This document shows positions 50,182 through 60,734 of a stretch of 64,000 nt of DNA, in pieces (the stretch's first letter is position 1; each line of letters starts with the position of its first letter). Under the pieces are notes generated by a model that worked only from the letters and a program-made list of their open reading frames with translations, was not told the DNA's origin and did not search any database. This DNA is from Laccaria trichodermophora (Eukaryota; Basidiomycota; Agaricomycetes; Agaricales; Hydnangiaceae): contig JACTVC010000001.1 in NCBI GenBank assembly GCA_018417955.1, positions 2,790,001 through 2,854,000 on the forward strand. Reading direction: 5' to 3'. The position numbers and the translations under genes are program-made.

Positions 50182-50246
50182 ACGACGAACGACGACGTCG
50201 TCGTCGTTCGTCGTTTGGTTGCCACGTCGCTATCAGCGACGTGGCA
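50182..50246. repeat. Twin dyad in CGT module, copy 2
   Basis: Dyad 1: 16-bp arms 50182-50197 (ACGACGAACGACGACG) and 50199-50214, one base between. Dyad 2: 12-bp arms TGCCACGTCGCT (50220-50231) and AGCGACGTGGCA (50235-50246), 3-nt loop. Both are perfect and could extrude as hairpins. Confidence 0.85.
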
Positions 50247-50396
50247 TCGGTGACGTGGCGTTCCCGTGTTTGGTGGTCGTGGTTGCCGGTTGACGAGCGT
50301 TGTGGGTGGTGGTGACCACAGGTGATGGTGGTGACGTGGCGATGGGTGGGCGTCGTCGACGATGGTGGTGGTTGAGATGAGAGAGTGGGTTGTTTG

Positions 50397-50454
50397 TTTC
50401 TGATGCCCAAATCAAGCGTCGGCAAACGCCGACGCTTGATTTGGGCATCAGAAA
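50397..50454. repeat. 27-bp perfect hairpin with 4-nt loop
   Basis: Arms 50397-50423 and 50428-50454, loop AAAC, inner stem GCGTCGGC/GCCGACGC. A shorter version (TCGGC-GTTT-GCCGA) occurs at 13011-13024 at the matching place behind the CGT block of the 11.4-13.5 kb element. Confidence 0.9.
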
Positions 50455-53400
50455 TTCCGTTCCGTCTCGTTCCGTGGCTATTCCTTCCGGTTGATCACCG
50501 GAATTCATTCCGGCGGAATTTGAATTCCATTCAAAATTCCGCGGAATTGTTTGATCAATTTGGCAGGGCCCTCTGCCAAATTTGATTCCTCCGGAATTCC
50601 ACGGATTCCGCCGGATTCCGGCAGGAATCAGTGGAGGACAATAAAGACCTCCATGTAGGTAGTGAACTTGTTCATGCTGTAAAGGTATGCACCGACGATG
50701 TCGACTTGCCAAATATAAAGGTCAAGGGTGGCGGCGATGGCAGCGACCATGCGGAAGGACTCTAAGCGGATGACTGAGGCATATGTTTGGTTGTAATTGA
50801 GTCCAGGGATCTGGGTATGACCCTTTGCCACCAAACGAGCTTTGCGCCTAGCAATATTGCCGTCAGAAGTGTACTTGTGTGCATAGACCCACATTGAATC
50901 AATGATGCGTGCGTCGGGGGGCACTTCGACCAGCTCAAATACGCCTCTCTCCTTGAGGATCGCCCATTCAGTCTCCATGGGTGGCCTCCAAAGCTCTGGA
51001 CGAGTCATTGCCTCCCAGTAGCTGTGCGGGATCTGGGAGTCAGGGAGCATAGTCAGCAGGACTGTAGTCCCAGGTGTGGGCGCACCTGTCCCCAGGATGG
51101 CTAAGCAGGCAGAGCACCGAGGCGGTGCTGACTCTGCTGAAGGTTGAGTTGCTGGAGGGTCATGTGAGGTTGTAGGTGTAACATTGTCATCGAAAGCGAT
51201 GTCGAAAGTAGGTGTGGGTGTGTCAGTGATAGTACGGTGTCCCTTTCCTTCCTCAAAAATGACATCATGGCTTTTAATTGTTGTGCCTGATGCCCGATCC
51301 CACAACTTATAGGTACCATGCCCAAAATACCCAATCAAAACGTATTTGATTGATTGAGGCGACAGCTTCAACGTGCCTATCTCCTCCAGGATCTTGGCGT
51401 ATGCAGTGCATCTGAAAGGGCATAGGTGAGATACGTCCTGCCGCTTATTTGTCCATTTCTCAGCAGGTACATGTTCAGGCTGACGAGTGGAGGGGATGAG
51501 GTTGCCCATGTAGATGGTGAAGGCAGCAGCGTCAGCCCAGAGTGATGGAGATAGACCGGAGTCGGCAAGAAGACAGCGTGTTCTCTCAATGATGGTTCGC
51601 ATCCCACGTTCAGCCACCCTGTTTTGTCCATGTGCGTAAGGTGTGCTGAATTCTACAATGATGCTGTGTTTTGTTGTATAATCCTTCCACTTGTCGTTAT
51701 AGAACCCCATGTCAACCCTCACATGGATTAATTTCTTCCCTGTCTCTCGTTCTGACTCAACGTAAAATTCAGTGAAGGCAGTGAGGGTCGTGTCCGCGGA
51801 CTTGGAGTTCAGGAAGTATCCCACGCGGTAAGAGGATCCCCCATTGTTAAAAGCCATCATGTACTCTGCTCCCCCAACAGAGTGGACACGAGCTGGCCCC
51901 CAAAGGTCAATGTACACCCTCTCCAGCACCTCTGTCTCACATTCCACCACCTGATCATATGGGCGTGCCATCTGCTTCCCATATATGCAATCCTCACATT
52001 TTCCTTCAGGCTCGACACTTCCCACAATGTCGAGTCCATCCACCAACCCTTTCTTGGCCATGTCAATGATGGAGCATGTACCGATATGTCCAAAGCGTCG
52101 ATGCCAAACTTCGAGATTGGTAGGCTTTGCAAGGGAGTGCGCGACTAGAGCGTGGGTGGTGGAGATATGTGGTTCAACTGATAAGAGGTACATTCCGTTA
52201 TTTCCTGTACCCTTCATTAACATTCTCTTCTTTCCCTCATGCAGGTCGTAAAAGGTGACGCCTCCCCCACCAAAAAGCGCCCAACAGTTCGCTTCATCGA
52301 GTTTTCCAATGGAGATGAGGTTGGCAATGAGATCAGGTGTGTGAACTGCGTGTTTGAATGTTATCGTCGTCTTTAGTGAGCCAGAGACGATAGTTTTGGT
52401 GACCGTTCCATGCCTGACAATACGGAACTGACCACCTTTATTCGCAGGTTGCCCCTCATCAGGTTTGGACAGTGCGTGGTATGTACTGAAGTCCGAACGG
52501 TTGACAAAACAATGTTTGTTCGCCGCAGAGTCTGCATAGGTGGGTACGTCTTGATCATTTTTGGTTGTGGAGTGATCGTTTGTCAGGTTGGAGATAAGTG
52601 CAAGGGTCAGTTCAGATGTTGGTGAGGTGTCGGTGAGGGCTGCCATTACTGATGAGACATTTGCAGGTGTCGTTTGGGAGGTGGAGTTGTTCACTCCCCC
52701 ACGTTGTCCGAATCCAGGAGGAAACTGTCCCTCTTTTCCTCCCCCACGCCAATAGCAGTTGGCAATGGTGTGACCTTGTTGTCCGCAATTTTTATTCGCG
52801 CACTGAAGCTGGCTGCGCGGTCATCTGGCATCTGTCTGTAATGCCGTTACGACGTTAGCAGGGTTTGAGACAGACTTAGAGCAGTCTGTGCGGCTCCAGT
52901 GGATCATTAACCGACTAATGACGTCTGCAGATGATTTTGCCTCATAGAGCGTTCCTACAACACTGTCCCAAGACTCTGGGAGCGAGGACAAGATGATCAT
53001 CTGAAAATCCGCATCAGTGATATTCGCACCAGCATTGTTCGCCGTTACCCATTTCGTACAGAGGTTGGAGACATGGGTAGGGAAGTTGTTACCATCGGAA
53101 AAGACGGTGTTGCGGAGATCACGCTGGGTGGTGACAGTGGCGAGGTCAGAAGAAATTTTGTATTGGGAGGTAAGTGAGGTCCAAGCTTCCGCTGCAGTGC
53201 CATCAAGTTTAAGGCCTAACCCAATGGCGTTTTTAGTGTTGTAAAGAAGTAATGTGTGCACCCATGCATCGCGCGTCACCCATTCTGATCCTGAAGGGGT
53301 AGTGGAATACCAGGGAGTGGGATTGTCAGGAAGTGGAATGTTTGGCGCAACGGGGGTGTAGTGTAAATCAGTGGGATGTTGAGGGGAAGCTGGATTTTGT

Positions 53401-53654
53401 ATAGTCCCTTTTAAGTAGCCTAGAATGCCTCGGCTGCTGGCCGCAACTGTAATGAGGGTTTCAAAGGTGGCAAAGTTTGTGCCATCAAATTTCTCTGTAT
53501 CTGAGAAGATAGGTGGGTTGGTGTTCAATGTCATTTTTATGGGAATGTATGTGGGGACAGAAAGTGAGCTTTACAAGTCGCAAGTGGGGTAGTAAAGCAA
53601 GTAGCAAGTGGTGTCTGTAGTTCCGTTTATTAGAGCACAACGGGGCCCATAACC

Positions 53655-53992
53655 TGTAGATGTACGGAACTCAGAGTCAGACACGAAGTGATGACGACTG
53701 TATTGTTTAGCTACCTGTAGACGTATGGAACTATAGTAGAAGTAAATGTAAGTCTTGGATAAGTAAATGTAAGTAGAAAAGATCTCACCTCAGAGTCAGA
53801 CACAAAGTGATGACGACTGAGGTGGGAGAAAATAAAGTTCGGGTTTATATATACGAAAAACGGTGGCTTGAGTAAAGACTGGTAAATAACGGAGGCAAAA
53901 GTATGGATAAAAGAAAAAGGATAAACGCAATAGGAAATGCACAAACAGAACGTATGCATAAACAGTGAGGTCACAAGGGGTCTCCTCTAACA
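53655..53992 (-). repeat. Copia 5' LTR (338 bp)
   Basis: Matches the 3' LTR, with a 14-bp insert (AAAGAAAAAGGATA) and a 3-bp change. Should contain the promoter of the retroelement on the minus strand. Confidence 0.9.
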
Positions 53993-53997
53993 CTTTG

Positions 53998-55866
53998 GCT
54001 CTTGCAAGGATGCAGCGTCAGGTGGGATAATGGATAGCCTTGTATCAGTATGGAGAGTCTCGTGTTTCGTTCTATAGATAACAAATTTTAGATGATAATC
54101 AAGGAAGAAAGAAATGGCGCACAATTCCAAGGTACATCTTTCATTAGCAGCTACACATTCAACTTCATGGCTGTTGCTGAGCAGAAATAGTGGTTCCCCA
54201 AACTGAGAGCTCCAACAACTCCCAACCCTTCAACTAATCTGAGTCCACCCCTTGAAAATACAGCAGTGAAGGTGAAGATGATGGTGAAGGCATGTTGGTG
54301 GATGAGAGTGTTGAAGGAGAGCCTGAGGAAGGTTTCAAAGAACCAAATGAGATCGAGAGGATACAGTGAAGAATCCTCTGACCATGATGAAGACTCAAAG
54401 GAGAGTGGCAAGTAGCAGTCAAGTTGTGCTGTTGTTGTAGTTGTGCAGGGCGTGAACCACTGAAATTTCACTAAGTTCTGTGTCACAAAAGCATGACCCT
54501 ACCAAAGGGTGTTCGTTTGTCCCAGCTGTTTCTTGAATGTAGCTTGCAGAGTTTGAAGAAACAGTTGGTCATGAGCCTACTTCCTGGAGGTCATATTTTC
54601 ATATTGGACCAAATACTCCACTCTTCTGCAAACATGGCCCAAACACTCTCTTTGCTGCTGTGAGGAGTCGGCCAAAGGCTGGACGATGAGCAGTGGCTCC
54701 TTTAACCAAGGGGGTCCAGGGATCTGAATGCCAGACCAGGGGTTGGGGAGGGGGGTAGGTCCTTGAGCTCTTAAATAAATTTACTACTCAGGCCAAAAAC
54801 TGGCCAAATGGCCATCAATTTCACTCTCAGTTTCTCTTCAGCTATTCTAATGTGCTTTACATAGTCTACAGACACATTTCTGACTCATAACTAATAATTT
54901 TTTAATTCTTTTCTTCATTTATGCCAAATAACATGTGACTGGCCAAACATTGCACTATAGTGCGTCTTTGGATTTTAATCAAATGAGAACTGAAATGCCT
55001 TTTTGTGACTTATATAGGCACACTGATATATTTTTGTGCTTCTCCTGCCTCTTGAAAACCAAAAATGCGATATGTTTTTTTTTGTTTGCCTTTTTCGATC
55101 TGACATTTCCATTTTAGGAAGGAGGGGTGGGGAGGTGATTATATCCCATGGCCTAAAAAAATTTACCGACCCGGTGTAATTTTTAAGGTCCTTGGGCCCC
55201 CTTGCCTTTGACAAGCTAGATATTCATTCAATCTAATGGAGTTCTTGTGAAGAAACAAAAAATACAAGGATAAAATTCTGCTAAGATAAACCTTGGTTAA
55301 ATGGTGGGTGATGGGAAGGACAAGTTCAATTAGTAAATTTTCAAAGTTTTTTCATTGGGTGAAGCCGAGGTTGTACTAAGAACTAATGTATTTAAAATAC
55401 AGAAGTGAGGTTTTGTTGATGAAGTCAACCTCTAGTTTTAAATTTATCCTCTGTATATTATTCACTGAATATATAAGCCCATGCCTGCAGTGAGGGATTG
55501 TTCAAGACCATAACAAGTGTTCACTGTTGGTCTCTTTTCCACATGCCCACCCATTGTATGTCTGCCCTTGTAGGCTCAGTTTCTGGCACTCATCCCACCT
55601 TGACTTTTCTCTCAATTGAAAAAAGTACACCTCATCTGCAGCCTGCACTCTCTCAGCCTTTGCCTAACCAAAATACCTGCCCAAGTAACACCCCTTTACT
55701 ATTATAGAGCACCAAATATTTCCCTGAACCTTCCAGTTGTCGTTCGCAATGTCTGCTCTATCTTACAAGAAAAAACAACACCATACTATACAACAACCCA
55801 TCCCTCTCCACATATTTAACACCACCCATTCCTGACATCCTTCCACAATGTATCATATCACCCAAC
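53998..55866. other. Intergenic; no supported gene
   Basis: A short acidic frame near 54260-54360 (plus strand, SSEGEDDGEGMLVDES) is the only coding-like patch; it is closed by stops and has no start or splice context I trust. The rest is A+T-rich and without repeats I recognise. It is the boundary between the transposon region and the gene block. Confidence 0.5.
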
Positions 55867-58800
55867 CTACCGAGGCCCATACTCCCCAGGCGGCAGCGGC
55901 TGGCCCGGGTTTTGGCCCCAATACTGCTGGCTTGGAGTCAAACTTTCAAACATCTGCCCCGGCGTATACTGTCTCGTCCCCGTATTACCATACTGACCCT
56001 GACCACCATATCCCGTAGCCGATCCACGCTGGAAAACATCAGGTTGAGGCTGATAATAGAACCCGTCCCCTGTTAGCTGGGCTCGTTGTCCGTATCCTTG
56101 TTGCTGCTGCTGTTGGTGGGGTTGTTGAGGCGGCTGAGGAGGTGACTGGACAGGCGAAACACCTGCAGGGAAGGGACGAGGCGGCGGTGGTTGTCGGCGA
56201 TCAAGGTCGGCAATGGTCGGTAGTCGTCCTTGTAACACATTCTGCCCCAATGATGGCGGTAGTGCACCCTGTGGTTGTGGTGGTACACCCTGCCCCGACG
56301 GTGGTTGTGGCGGTGCAGTTTGCCACGGTGGTTGTGGTGGCACACTCTGCCACGGCCCATGTGGTGGTACACTCTGCCGACGAGTCGGAGGATAACTCTC
56401 CGTTGAAAGGAACCCTCCCAAATTCGCATACGGATCCTGCCCCGGCTGAGACATGCTAGAAAACGAAGGTGCAGTGGGAGGAGGGGGGAAGAAACTCGAT
56501 CTGGGAGGGGAAGAAGGTGGGGGTGGGAGGGTAGGCTTATGAGTTGGGTATTGTGTGTATGGTGAAGGGCCAGGTGCTGGTGGAGAGACGCCATACGGAG
56601 CAGGAGGCTGCTGCTGCGGTGGGCTTGCATACGGGTTCCTGTTTGGTACTGGGGGAGGAGGTGGGGAAGACGGCATACCACTATTATTCTGCCACTGCTG
56701 TTGTGTTTGTTGTGGAGACCCTCGCCCCAATTTCATAGCATCAAATGCGCCATCCAAAGTGTAGGGTTTGAACGGCGGTGGAGGGAGTAGAGGGGGTTTC
56801 GCAGCGAGTGGTGGAGGCGGTGAAGTGGCCGCGGCTGCTGACAACCTCTTCTCTGCCTCCAATTTCCCCGCCAACGCCTGACGTTCGTTAGTCCGTTCAG
56901 AAACGAAGGACCGAGTCGCACTGCCCAATTTCACCGTCAGCTCTGTCAGGTCTGTGTAGAATTGAAGTCCTTTCCTACAACCCCGTTCCATCATCAGTAT
57001 TTTGGAAGCTTCGAAGGGAAAAAAAGGGAAAAAGGTACTCACGCCAACCCATCCCTAACCTCCATATACCCATCCCTCGCCTTCCCAAACTGCTTAACGG
57101 TCTCCACCTTCCTCTTCTCCCTCTCCTCCCACTTTCTTGCGCCTGCCCCACGTCCAGCCAGCTCCTTAAGCCCTTTCCATAGGGTGGTCACCTCTGAAAG
57201 GGCAACGTCTTGGTGATGTACGGTCGACGCGAGTCTTTGCTGGTAAGGCCTAAACTTTTCCAATTCAGCTGCGAATAACGCAGGCTCTACGCCTGTGTTT
57301 CTGCGGTTTAAGAGGAGGAGATGGGAGACGTCGTCTGATTGGACCTACACAAACAACATGAGCAACGGCAAAAACATGAAGGAGAGGGAAAGAGCAGCAC
57401 CTTATCCTTCAGATCCTTCAAAACCTCATTCCTCTCTTTTGAAATCATCGCCAGCCTCCCTAACCTCTCCTCAATCTCCACAACGTACCCCTTTATCTTC
57501 TGTCGTTCCTTCGCATCGTCATTCTCACTACCCACATCCAGATCCAGCAAATGTCCGGTGTTCGACCCTGCCCTTTCATGGAACACCTGCTCCACATTTG
57601 GACTGAGCAGGAGCTGAATATCGCCCCTCACAGAATCCCATAACACCTGTACCTGCGCGTCGCTCGCTGCTGCCGCTTCAAGTGCAGAAAGATGGGATTT
57701 CAAGTCCTGCCGGAGGGATTTGGACGGGCCAGCACTAGGATCTTGCGTCCATAGATGTTGGTACTTCACCCTCATGGCCTCACATTCCCTACTCTCGATC
57801 TCCAACTCCCTCTCAACTCCATGTAGATCACGGCTCACGTTCTCCTTGAGCCTCGTCAGCTGCTTCATAATGTCATCCACCCCATCGCGTTCCTCGATCC
57901 TAGCAATGTCCTCCTTCCACCGTCGAACATCCAAAGGAACCTCTTCCCCACCGTCCAAGGTCCCCTCAGCCATAGCTTTATACCTCACCAACCCCTCTTT
58001 CACTCCAAGCCCGTCAAGCGCACTCCTCGCCATCACCTCTGCACTCTCAGCATTCTCCACTTCCGCACGAACGAGCTTGGCCTTTTCCTCAGAATACACA
58101 CTGGCGCTCTCATGCACGCTCAACGGGACAAGCCTGATAAAGAAGTCCTGCCCAATCGTCTTTTGCACATCAGGAGCACCATAGACGTCGTGTATATGTA
58201 TCGGCGTCGCCACCACCAACTTATCAATCGCCGCCAACGCCTCTGGGACGGGTATGACGGCGTTGTAAATCAAATCATTCTCCCGCTGGCCTTCGTTTTT
58301 TCGGTCCGTACACATTACGAGGTGGGCTTTGGCTTTTTCGAGCATGGATGATCCAGAGTCTGGGGGAAGGTTTTGGGAGAGGTTAGATACGAAGGAGGTA
58401 GAGAAGGCGGTGGAGGATTTGTGGGCTTCTTTTGCGAGGGATTCGGAGAGTGTAAATCGGGCGAGGGCGTCTCCGTGTTTGGAGGCTACGTTGTCGACTA
58501 GGCCGCGGTGGTATTGGGCTAGGGAGGAGTAGTATTTTGATTTGATCTGATAATACAGTTAGTAAATTATGAGGATGAGAGGGGGAGAGAGCTTGCTTGG
58601 ATGAGAGTAACCCAGTTCCTATCGAATATGCCTTTCCCCATGAACTCCTTGACTTGCTCATTAAGCGAGGTATACATGCCCGCAGCCTGTGCCGCGATCT
58701 TGGGCACCAACGCGCTACTCTTCTTGTCGTCCATCGTCTTCTCAAGAAACACCTCGGTCGCTTGGGCGAGTACGAGTTCAATCAAAAACTTGACCACCTC

Positions 58801-59363
58801 CCTACTCAAATCCGTACTCGGCGCATGCAAAAAGTTCTCATTGATATAGCTCAGCATCCCAGCACACGTCCGGAAGTAGTAGAACGCGCGCTTCAACCCC
58901 TCGGGGTCACTCCTGCTCTGAGAAGTGGCGATGGCAGAGTGGGTAACGGCGATTTGGAAGAGTATGGACGCTTTTTCATAAGCTATGGATGTTTGGGTTA
59001 TGAGTTTCGAAGTGAACGCGTCGTGCCAGGGGAAGTTTACGCGGATTTCGGAGAAACGGAGCTCGAGGAGCTCGAGCTGACCAAAGTATTTGTAGAGGAG
59101 GTCCCGAGCTGTTTGAAGAAGTTGGGCGTTTAATTTAATTGATTGATTGAGTGATGAACAAGTTGGGGATGTATCGTACCGGTCATATCGCTCCCTGCAC
59201 CACGAACGGCGTCCTGACGACACCGTTGGAGTGCGGCACATTCAGCTGCATAGTTGTCTGGACTCTCTCCGTAGGACTGTGCAATCGTATTACGAATGGG
59301 CGTTGTCCAGTCGACTTCCTCGGTAGTCTTCTTTGGAATTGATATCATGGGCGTTTGTGCCAT
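55867..59363 (-). CDS. BRO1: BRO1 domain protein, ESCRT-associated (Bro1/ALIX)
   Basis: Five exons: 59363-59180, 59108-58597, 58546-57401, 57344-57043 and 56974-55867, giving 1083 residues. All splices keep the frame; the second intron has a GC donor (CCAA|GCAAGC). The N terminus (ISIPKKTTEEVDW..) and ARDLLYKYFGQLELLELRF, FPWHDAFT, KASILFQIA, GLKRAFYYFRTCAGMLSYI and QATEVFLEK are the Bro1 domain (about residues 5-390), followed by the helical V domain to about 720 and a Pro/Gln-rich tail (about 765-1083). The family binds Snf7/Vps32 of ESCRT-III on endosomes and helps cargo deubiquitination and multivesicular-body sorting. The N-terminal sequence fits Bro1 better than the pH-signalling paralogue Rim20/PalA. 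It is divergent from MIC10. Confidence 0.92.
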
Positions 59364-59547
59364 GATTGCAGCGAGCCTCGAAGACTCTTTGAGAGAGATT
59401 CGTAGTAGTTGAAGACAAGGATTGTATCGATGATTGCGCAGTTTTAGCCAAGATTGGATTAACCTTGCTCAGTCAGTTTGGCTGTGCTGGGCGTTTAAAA
59501 CACAGCTCAACGGTTACTTCCGGTCTCTCCTCCTCCACACCCAAAAA
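59364..59547. promoter_or_regulatory. Shared divergent promoter region, BRO1 / MIC10
   Basis: Only 184 bp separate the two start codons, so the genes must share or overlap promoters. No TATA box is convincing. A start codon in frame with MIC10 does not occur before 59548. Confidence 0.5.
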
Positions 59548-60048
59548 ATGTCTGCGTCAAAGCCAGCGTCTAGTGAGGATATCCTAGGTCAAAAGGTCTG
59601 TTCCTTGTTGTGGTTTTTCTTGTTCCTTGGTTGACAAACCGATAGTATGATCGCTGCTGTGGGTCTATCCATGTCTGTCCCAATACAACAAACTAATCGA
59701 TTTCCGAACTAGTGGCTGACCTCCTCGTCAAGGCGTACGTCTCCATCTTTCCCTATACCCCACCGAATTACTCACACCACATGCAGGGGAGTAGGCCTTG
59801 GCGTAGGCGTCGTAGCATCCGTCATTTTTTTCCGCCGTTCGTCCCCTTCCCCTCCCCCTCCACATCGTTCCTGGTCTCACCTTTTCACAGGACGGACATG
59901 GCCAGTCGCACTATCTACAGGTTTCGGCGCGGGTGCTGCATACGCGGACTGCGACCGCTCTTTCAATCCCGCCAGGATACCCGGCACGCGCATCATCTCA
60001 CCCGAAGAGGTCAAAGCTGCTTTTGATTCGACGACGACGAGCAAGTGA
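59548..60048 (+). CDS. MIC10: MICOS complex subunit MIC10
   Basis: Five exons: 59548-59595, 59646-59658, 59713-59734, 59787-59836 and 59891-60048; total 291 nt, 96 residues. Exon 2 is only 13 nt and exon 3 only 22 nt; every intron is GT-AG and the joined frame is continuous. The product starts MSASKPASSEDILGQKYDRC, then LADLLVKAG, a first membrane segment with the glycine motif GVGLGVGVV, FFRRRTWPVAL, and a second membrane segment with GFGAGAAYADCDRSFNP. These two GxGxG-type segments with the short RR loop are diagnostic for Mic10, which oligomerises to bend the inner mitochondrial membrane at crista junctions. The length agrees with the family (about 75-100). Because of the tiny exons it has no long open frame and would be missed by ORF calling. 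Confidence 0.93.
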
Positions 60049-60196
60049 TGAAAGGCGTAGGAGACAAGGTGCATATATACACGCGGCAGGTATAGGTCAT
60101 ACACGCAGGGGATGGGCATGTCGTCGTAGACTCGAGGGCTACTGGAGATGACGAGTTTAGTCTTTCCAAAATCATAGAACTTTTCCATCCTTCGCG

Positions 60197-60452
60197 TCAG
60201 CTGTCCATCTTGTCCCTCCTCCTCGGCTCCGGGTCACCCAGTCTAATAGTCCTGTTCTCCGCATCCAACGCCTTTGGTAATTTCCGTTGTGGTTCTCCCA
60301 GAACGTGTCTTTTGTACAAGACCACTTTGAGATCATGATGAGAGTTGTGAATATGGAAGGAGAAGAAAGGACTGACCGGAAGTGGCCACCATGATAGGTA
60401 CAGACCACATTATGGTGCGTATTCTACGTTGTTGTAAAGTGAGTTTCGCCAT
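60197..60452 (-). CDS. 67-residue predicted membrane protein
   Basis: Two exons, 60452-60377 and 60324-60197, with a 51-nt GT-AG intron; 204 nt in total. It starts MAKLTLQQRRIRTIMWSVPI, has one likely membrane segment (IMWSVPIMVATSVVLY), then a basic/acidic tail (YKRHVLGEPQRKLPKAL..) ending in KMDS. The layout (short basic N terminus, one membrane helix, charged tail) is that of small mitochondrial inner-membrane assembly factors, but I cannot assign a family. It ends 149 bp from the 3' end of MIC10 (convergent). Confidence 0.65.
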
Positions 60453-60734
60453 GGCGGTCGACGGCAGGTTTGTGACGGAAGAAATCGAATCTCCATAACG
60501 TGACACGGCTGCGACGCCCTCCTCACAACAGCGTTGTGCCTATGTTCAATGACTACGCTATTGGCATTCTCCTTATAATAGATGAACTACAAAAATTTCG
60601 TAAGCCAAGACCCCACCATCATACACATCGTTGCTAGAACCACCCAACGCCGACTGGGACGACGACGTGTCCGGTGCCGGTTAACTTTACGATGCGTATC
60701 TGCCCCATTGGCCACCATACGACCATCCCATCCG

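Larger units (their letters stand above)
48315..50637. mobile_element. 2.3 kb TIR DNA element inserted in Copia pol
   Basis: The left tip CCTCCACTGATTCCTACCGG faces the right tip whose complement is CCTCCACTGATTCCTGCCGG. Subterminal regions are dense in GGAATTCCG/CCGGAATTC palindromic repeats. The interior has polypurine blocks (48645-48735, 49495-49720), a CGT-rich block (49725-50150), the twin dyad (50182-50246) and a long hairpin (50397-50454). No transposase. The exact target duplication is unclear (ATGGA on both sides is one option). Confidence 0.8.
47120..53534 (-). pseudogene. Copia gag-pol polyprotein, split and mutated
   Basis: Gag (53534-52824) has the UBN2-type Copia gag fold region. 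After a TGA at 52823-52821 (AGA TGA CCG; CGA fits) the same frame continues with a zinc knuckle CANKNCGQQGHTIANC, protease DSAANKH (usual DSGA.H), the integrase zinc region and core (DLWGP, VDMGFYN for the usual DNGGEY, RVAERGMRT), and the start of reverse transcriptase (VDIVGAYL), ending at 50640. After the inserted element, RT resumes at 48313 (YMNQPPGF, LYGMMQGGYDF), with TYTDNIFG in place of the catalytic YxDD, then RNase H (GFIDADYAGD, STTEAEYMAL, FTKPL) to 47120. Premature stop, altered RT and integrase catalytic residues and the insertion mean no active protein. Confidence 0.9.
46776..53992 (-). mobile_element. Copia (Ty1/copia) LTR retrotransposon
   Basis: Two LTRs (46776-47096 and 53655-53992) enclose gag-pol on the minus strand. 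The 5-mer CTTTG lies directly outside both LTRs (46771-46775 and 53993-53997), a target-site duplication. A polypurine tract (GTCTGGGGGAG, minus strand) abuts the 3' LTR at 47097, and the sequence after the 5' LTR (GGTTATGGGCCCCG) is where a primer site would lie. The LTRs are nearly identical apart from 17 bases of indels, so insertion is fairly recent. The element is broken by a 2.3 kb DNA element at 48315-50637. Confidence 0.95.

Noticed and set aside
54151..54486. 111-residue minus-strand frame as a gene
   Set aside because: No domain, no splice context; the opposite strand looks at least as coding-like.
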